From Symsagittifera roscoffensis (lineage: Eukaryota; Xenacoelomorpha; Acoela; Convolutidae), in NCBI RefSeq assembly GCF_963678635.1, contig NC_087063.1, positions 37,524,759 through 37,588,758 on the forward strand: a stretch of 64,000 nucleotides of DNA, written 5' to 3'. The position numbers were made by a program, and so were the translations under genes. Shown piece after piece: positions 58,509-64,000 of this stretch; positions within the stretch are counted from its first letter, which is position 1; the number at the start of each line of letters is the position of its first letter. Under the pieces are notes generated by a model. That model was not told where the DNA came from, did no database searches, and saw only the letters and a list, made by a program, of their open reading frames with translations.

Positions 58509-59435
58509 TTAAATAATTGTGCTGTTTCTGATTAACACAGGAGGCAGGTCAGCGTGTCCTCTGGACTTCGTGACAGGGAGAGACTTCAGTGTGGAAAGTT
58601 TCTTAGGTTGTGATATGTCGCAGTTTCTTATGATTACCTCACTCTTTATTTCAGCGACAACTACAATTTGCGCAACCAAAGGAGAAAAGATGGAATGAAA
58701 ATAAGCGTTAAACAAATTGCCTTGATCTCCTAACATATCAGCAGTGATGGTACGATATCGCACAATAAGTGGGATTTGTGACCCTGATCTTAAAGGTTTG
58801 AAATATTTGAAAAGCGGCTTTGTGCTTAGGTTTTTTGCTAAATTAGTTTCGTAAACTTGTTGATAAATTTCAATCATTGATGTAATCTGTTTTTCTAAGC
58901 GTGATGTTTTTAATTTCAGGCACAAATTTAGATATCTTTGCTGCTGTTGCTTCACTGTTTTGACTTCTTGATTAGGTAAGACTCTTGAGACCCATGGACT
59001 TAGACTGCTTCGATGAACTGTTTCGAGCGGAACACACTCTTTCAAGTTAAAATTCATCCAGATGTTCAATTGCTCGAGCATGGCGTTGACATTTGACCAG
59101 AATTTTGGCGAAAATGGAATATTTCGATGTTCAAAGAGTTCTTCCTTATCAGCCATTGCGTAGCTAATTTTTCTCCTCGAAGAACTTAGTGCAGCTTTAG
59201 TCGAACCGTTCAAGCAATTCTTCCTTCGGTAATGATCAGAGTAAGGATGAAGTTGGCAAATAAAATATTCTACGTCCAAAGATACAATTGCTTCTGGCTG
59301 GGTTCTCAGTACAATATCTAAAGTAGATGAGTGGGTTGCTGGGATCCCAATAACTTGTTCGAGATTTAGCTTATCGAACTCGTCAAGAATTTTAGACTCA
59401 TAGTCATCAATTGAATACAAAATTGACCAACTCAC
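58509..59435 (-). pseudogene. LINE endonuclease C-terminus and linker to RT, left copy
   Basis: The longest intact piece of the element, at 308 codons. It begins with the endonuclease end (LEQVIGIPATHSSTLDIVL, residues ~28-46, then LHPYSDHY with the catalytic SDH-type His). It continues through a coiled, Gln-rich linker (KQQQQRYLNL) and reaches the RT entry (TITADMLGDQGNLFNAYF and HADLPPVLIRNS). Length and order agree with CR1/jockey-like elements. It runs into stops before RT motif A. Confidence 0.78.
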
Positions 59436-60269
59436 TGATTCGGAGCAGCCTTAGCCTTAACTACAGATAACATGCTTCTCCAAGCTCCATCGATATTCGC
59501 TGGTGTTAGTTGGATTACAAAAGTTAACGATAAGACAACTCAGGTCAACTAGAATTAAACGCCATACAAGGAAATCGTTACTCAATTTAATTGGAACAAT
59601 CGAATGAGGTATTTTTTGTCAACTCCAAGAAAAAAATCGCCCTATTTTGAGAGTCCATCAGTTTGGAGGTAGCAGCCAAATACCAACATCAAAATGTTTC
59701 TCGAATTGGGTCCAAAAAAGGACTGAAGACTAAGTCCATTTGCCTGGAGAACATGTAAATGCTTCTCAGGATATTGAGAAGTCTGGGGGTTTGAAAAGAA
59801 AAATTGTCTCTACAGGTTCCAACTTCGCAAGTTGGTAGGCCGGCAGCCCAATTTTTTGACTTTATCTTTCGTAGTCATTGATAATTTCGTGTTCGATAAT
59901 TCGTCCAAGTGAAGTTGTATTTGTTTTCAATGATCTTGCTTATGGTGAAACCATCCTTAATTTGCATATTTTTTGACAACGGCAAAATGATCACTTTGCG
60001 CAATCTGCTCTTGAATTAAAAGTCCGCCTAGTTTTGTCACCCGTCGCTGAATTTTTTCAACTCTTTTCAGATCTGCTTTGTTTGGATAGCAGACAACGCA
60101 GGCATACATAAAGATGGGAACGAGCCTTAATTGTGAAGACTGAGCTTTCAGTCAAGGGCAGGATTTTGTTTGGCTTACCACAATCTGCATTTGTATGAGC
60201 ACTCCACATCAATTTTTTGACAACCATTATTCCCAGGTCTTTTTCGCAACGTGGTTGTTCAGGTTCATC

Positions 60270-60521
60270 TCATTCAATTCGTAGTTTTGTTTCGCTTTTT
60301 CGATAGAGCGAAACGAAATGACATCGAAGTTGAAAACTATTTGATTTTTGAAGCACCATTTCTCTACGATCATTCTGAAGAACCGACACGTCCTTTATTG
60401 AGCGTATTTGTAATAACCTAGCATCGTCAGCACACATAAAAGGCTTTGATTTCAAACTGACGATCAATTTCGAAAATTTAAAAAGAAACAGCAGTGGACC
60501 AAGAAGGAAGCCTTGCGGCAT
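60270..60521 (-). pseudogene. LINE RT core, right copy
   Basis: Near-identical to 57830-58081, with the same MPQGFLLGPLLFLF and CADDARLLQ. The frame upstream of it differs because of the inserted segment at 60627-60667. Confidence 0.75.
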
Positions 60522-61119
60522 CCGCTTGTAACAATGTACTCTGATGCTACATCATCTTTTTGTACAAACTGTCTTTGTCGTATTTTTTTCGTCATTATCG
60601 AATGATCAATTTTTTTGAACTCTTTTTTCTCAAATTGGGTCCAAAAAAGGACTGGGTCCAAAAAAGTGTAATTAAATTGCTTCCAGACGATCGGAAAATT
60701 GAATTCCCTTATAAATATTGTCCATGAAACGGAGAAGTTGAAGAAAATTCGAACGTATTTTCTGGAAACCGTACTGATAAGGAGGGATAAAACTTGTAAT
60801 GTTCAGTTATTGCGTATCAAACAACCTTTTTTTTCAAAAGTCTTGTATGCAATTTTCAATAGAGTTATCGGTCGATAATTACTTACTTCTCTTTGAGCCC
60901 GTCTTACGAAGCCACCCGACCAACCTTGAATTTTCCGGAACTTCAACTAGCGCTATTTGTGGAAGAATTTTCCCAGAGCAAATTAAATAATTGTGCTGTT
61001 TCTGATTAACACAGGAGGCAGGTCAGCGTGTCCTCTGGACTTCGTGATAGGGAGAGACTTCAGTATGGAAAGTTTCTTAGGTTGTGATATGTCGCAGTTT
61101 CTTATGATTACCTCACTCT

Positions 61120-61751
61120 TTATTTGCAAACTACAATTTGCGCAACCAAAGGAGAAAAGATGGATTGAAAATAAGCGTTAAACAAATTGCCTTGATCTCC
61201 TAACATATCAGCAGTGATGGTACGATATCGCACAATAAGTGGGATTTGTGACCCTGATCTTAAAGGTTTAAAATATTTGAAAAGCGGCTTTGTGCTTAGG
61301 TTATTTGCTAAATTAGTTTCGTAAACTTGTTGATAACTTTCAATCATTGATGTAATCTGTTTTTCTAAGCGTGATGTTTTTAATTTCAGGCACAAATTTG
61401 GATATCTTTGCTGCTGTTGCTTCACTGTTTTGACTTCTTGATTAGGTAAGACTCTTGAGACCCATGGACTTAGACTGCTTCGATGAACTGTTTCGAGCGG
61501 AACACACTCTTTCAAGTTAAAATTCATCCAGATGTTCAATTGCTCGAGCATGGCGTTGACATTTGACCAGAATTTTGGCGAAAATGGAATATTTCGATGT
61601 TCAAAGAGAGTTCTTCCTTATCAGCCATTGCGTAGCTAATTTTTCTCCTCGAAGAACTTTGTGCAGCTTTAGTCGAACCGTTCAAGCAATTCTTTATTCG
61701 GTAATGATCAGAGTAAGGATGAAGTTGGCAAATAAAATATTCTACGTCCAA
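61120..61751 (-). pseudogene. LINE endonuclease C-terminus and linker, right copy
   Basis: Same protein as 58509-59435, but split into two frames (61751-61536 and 61551-61120) by a small insertion near 61606 (gttcaaagagagttc here, gttcaaagagttc in the left copy). At about 61130 it has a further change, removing a few bases that the left copy has. Confidence 0.75.
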
Positions 61752-62164
61752 AGATACGATTGCTTCTGGCTGGGTTCTCAGTACAATATCTTAAGTAGAT
61801 GAGTGGGTTGCTGGGAACCCAATAACTTGTTAGAGATTTAGCTTATCGAACTCGTCAAGAATTTTAGACTCATAGTCATCAATTGAATACAAAATTGACC
61901 AACTCACTGATTCGGAGCAGCCTTAGCCTTAACTACAGATAACATGCTTCTCCAAGCTCCATCGATATTCGCTGGTGTTAGTTGGATTACAAAAGTTAAC
62001 GAAAAGACAACTCAGGTCAACTAGAATTAAACGGCATACAAGGAAATCGTTACTCAATTGAATTGGAACAATCGAATGAGGTGTTTTTTGTCAACTCCAA
62101 GAAAAAAATCGCCGTATTGAGAGTCCATCAGTTTGGAGGTAGCAGCGTTTTATGGAAAGTTGGC

Positions 62165-62460
62165 TGAGATGAGGTTCGGCGTCAAGATAGGATGGGTGTA
62201 AACCAGGTTTCTGTTAATGCAATTATGTGAGGCTTTGTTGCTGCGATAGCTTTTGAAAAACATAACCGTCGTTCCAAGTTTATTAAGCTTCGTACATTGA
62301 AACGAATAAGTTCTTTGACCTTAAGTAATTTTTCGAAGGTTTCTGACCTTTTTATTGCTTCGATATTAGTTTTATGAGACTTGTCTATAGCAACGCTCTT
62401 TGCGTTCAGGAAAAGTTTCAGTGATCGAATTTTTAGACGTGATGCGTTTACGCCACTTTA
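62165..62460 (-). pseudogene. LINE endonuclease N-terminus
   Basis: Minus-strand translation from about 62400 gives an open run with IRFNVRSLINLERRL and then HIIALTETWF (about 62200). These are the first two conserved blocks of the LINE apurinic endonuclease, including the Asn of FN-x-RSL and the Glu of LTETW. It ends at a stop near 62179, just inside the junction with the duplicated block. This is the only copy of the endonuclease start. Confidence 0.8.
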
Positions 62461-62652
62461 TTCTTTTCTTAACGTTTTTTCAGGCATGCGTTCTCAATTT
62501 TTCTTTCTTATTTCTCAAACTTGTTTTTCAGAAGACAGGAGCAGTGGAGCTTTTGATAAATTTTTTGGACGTCTCAAGCGTTTTGAAGCTTGACAAGCAT
62601 TGCTCGAGGTCTTGTTTCTCCTGCTGCAGCTTCCTTAACCGTTTAAAATCAG

Positions 62653-63190
62653 TTATTGTTGGTTATCCGACAGATGAGAAAAGGCTGCAGATAAATTAAA
62701 ATGACTAGACTGCATTGATTGTACAAAGTTGTTTGCTACAATTTCCGGTACTCCGTGAAGACTTATTTCAAGCAGATGATCTATTTTTTTAAGAAAAGAA
62801 ACTCCAATATTACTCTTACCAGAGGCAACTACTTTTACCAGAGGCTTATTGAGAAGTAAACTCTTTCTTGATCGGAGCGACTGCATTATTGAGTTTCGTC
62901 ATTTTTTCTATTTTTTGTCGATGCTGCTGATCAGCGAAGTCTTCAAATTGTTAATGCTTAGGTTGACTGATGAGAACTGATCTTGTGGATGCTTCTCTCG
63001 CGTTTCAGAGGCTCTCAGTTGATCTAGTGTTTATCGAAATGCGCATTGAAAGTGTTTCCGATAGCCCGCTCATATATCTATCTTCGCACGTCGAGAATTT
63101 TTTTTGGTTGGGTAATAATCTTTCGAGGTGTTTGTCGTCCCACTTGAAGAACTCGTGTTCGCGTAAGTAAGGGAGGTGAAATTTATACAA
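62653..63190 (-). pseudogene. LINE upstream (ORF1-like) region
   Basis: Two short frames (63190-63005 and 62886-62653) lie upstream of the endonuclease on the same strand. They are Lys/Ser/Leu-rich, and the second has a run of possible helices. I recognise no zinc knuckle or RRM. I assign it to the LINE by position and strand only. Confidence 0.4.
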
Positions 63191-63480
63191 TTAAAAACTA
63201 CTGAGAGCTAACCCTAGGTCTCCAGAAAACTTGACAAGCTTAAAAGGGACGAAAGGATCTAAGGGACGTAAATTTGATCGGCTGTGATGTATGTAAGTTT
63301 TGAAAATTCAATTTTCTACCATTGAAATTTTTGCAGTGTCAAACATCCGGAATAATTAGTCGCTTTGGGCTATGTACGTATAACCGGATCTCAGAAATCC
63401 CTTCATAGACAAGGGTTTTCCAGTTCTAATCGAATCCGGTTTGTCGAAACATTTAATGAGTGTCTGGCTATCTAAGCTTC
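63191..63480. other. Nothing recognised
   Basis: Intergenic or intron sequence between the LINE 5' end and the satellite 2 repeat. Confidence 0.4.
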
Positions 63481-64000
63481 CAGAGCGCTAGTATATTGTC
63501 ATTATCGAACTTTTCTGATCAGAATGTTATATTTTTCTAAGGTTGCAGACACTATTAACAGTCTTTCATGAAGTTTTTAGCGATACTGAAGTTTGGAAAA
63601 AACACGATTTCTAGAGAAAAGTCTCTCTGAATATTTGTGGCTTATAAGCTCTTGTAGAGTTTATATAAAGGTAATTTTTAACTCTTTGTTATCTAAATTA
63701 CATAGTTTGTCCTGATTGTAGACAAAAATAGCCAACTTTTAGTTGATTTTTTTTACTGGGCTTAAAAAAACAAAGATTACTAGAATTATTTCTTCGATTA
63801 TTATGGTTATATCTGCTCCTAAAGATAACCGTAAGGTTTTCGTATCTCTTATAGACAATTGTGTCCAATTTCATGTATTTGTCCCTGATTAAAGACATTG
63901 TTTATAACATTTTAGGCTATATAATAAGTAGCTTAGATAGCCAAAACGAAAACAGTAGAGATTAACATACTTTAGCATAGCAAAAAGAACAATATGGATG
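63480..64000. repeat. Satellite 2, right segment, runs off window
   Basis: gtatattgtcattatcgaacttttctgatcag (at 63490) closely matches 51128-51165, and gttgcagacactattaac matches landmark (b) of 50.3-52.6 kb. The insertions at 54.2-63.2 kb therefore appear to sit within a once longer tract of this repeat. Confidence 0.6.

Larger units (their letters stand above)
57241..59680. repeat. Duplicated LINE block, left copy
   Basis: 2,440 bp, starting taccaacatcaaaatg. It is directly followed by the second copy, which starts with the same bases at 59681. The two copies are about 97-99% alike by eye. Confidence 0.93.
59681..62146. repeat. Duplicated LINE block, right copy
   Basis: 2,466 bp. It ends with gtttggaggtagcagc at 62146, matching the end of the left copy. 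The extra length is mainly a roughly 34-bp insertion at 60627-60667, which repeats sequence from the block's own left end. Confidence 0.93.
57241..63190 (-). mobile_element. LINE (CR1/jockey type) with internal 2.44-kb tandem duplication
   Basis: Right to left on the minus strand: a Lys/Ser-rich upstream region (63190-62460), the N-terminal half of an apurinic-type endonuclease (62400-62165), then a block with the endonuclease C-terminus, linker and RT (62146-59681), and the same block again (59680-57241). The endonuclease start occurs once only, so this is one element with its central and 3' part duplicated, not two insertions. RT motifs are PQGFLLGPLLFLF and CADDARLLQ. The C-terminal VVWYPNKADLKRVEKIQRR is typical of CR1/jockey-like LINEs. 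Many stops and shifts make it inactive. Confidence 0.82.

Noticed and set aside
58325-62699. Plus-strand open stretches across the LINE
   Set aside because: They are antisense to the minus-strand endonuclease and RT frames and show no domain.

Overview
This is nuclear DNA of an invertebrate animal. It is AT-rich, has GT-AG introns, and carries a metazoan Rho-GEF gene surrounded by several classes of retroelement and by satellite DNA. I see nothing bacterial or viral, and the sequence alone does not let me name the phylum.

The one host gene I can support is a PIX/ARHGEF7-type Rac/Cdc42 exchange factor on the + strand. I assemble five coding exons: SH3 (6797-7076), a Ser/Thr/Pro-rich linker (36532-36611) and three DH (RhoGEF) exons (40136-40230, 41106-41351, 46443-46632). 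All junctions are GT-AG and every codon phase fits. The gene runs off the right end, because the rest of DH, PH and the C-terminal region were not found with confidence. Intron 1 is 29.5 kb, intron 2 is 3.5 kb, intron 3 is 875 bp, intron 4 is 5.1 kb, and intron 5 exceeds 17 kb.

Layout. 1-2.9 kb: an unrecognised reading frame open at the left edge, then non-coding DNA with hairpins. 2.9-6.3 kb: a broken Penelope-like element (PLE, minus strand) whose reverse transcriptase (RT) carries a PHD-type zinc finger between motifs B and C. 6.29-6.37 kb: a second, partial copy of the SH3 exon. 6.8-7.1 kb: PIX exon 1. 7.4-9.0 kb: a decayed RT element. 9.1-32.5 kb: a hierarchical satellite of ~85-bp monomers, ~940-bp higher-order units and ~1,880-bp dimers, lying inside intron 1. 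32.5-35.5 kb: wrecked LINE fragments. 35.5-49 kb: PIX exons 2-5 among dispersed repeats and tRNA-like SINE pieces. 49-54 kb: a second, degenerate satellite with a LINE insertion. 54.2-56.8 kb: a second copy of the RT family seen at 7.4 kb. 57.2-63.2 kb: a LINE on the minus strand with an internal 2.44-kb tandem duplication. 63.5-64 kb: the degenerate satellite again.

The mobile elements all look dead, with stops, frameshifts or truncations. The points most worth a second look are the PHD finger inside the PLE reverse transcriptase, the higher-order satellite inside a coding gene's intron, and the SH3-exon fragment with splice-like ends beside the PLE.
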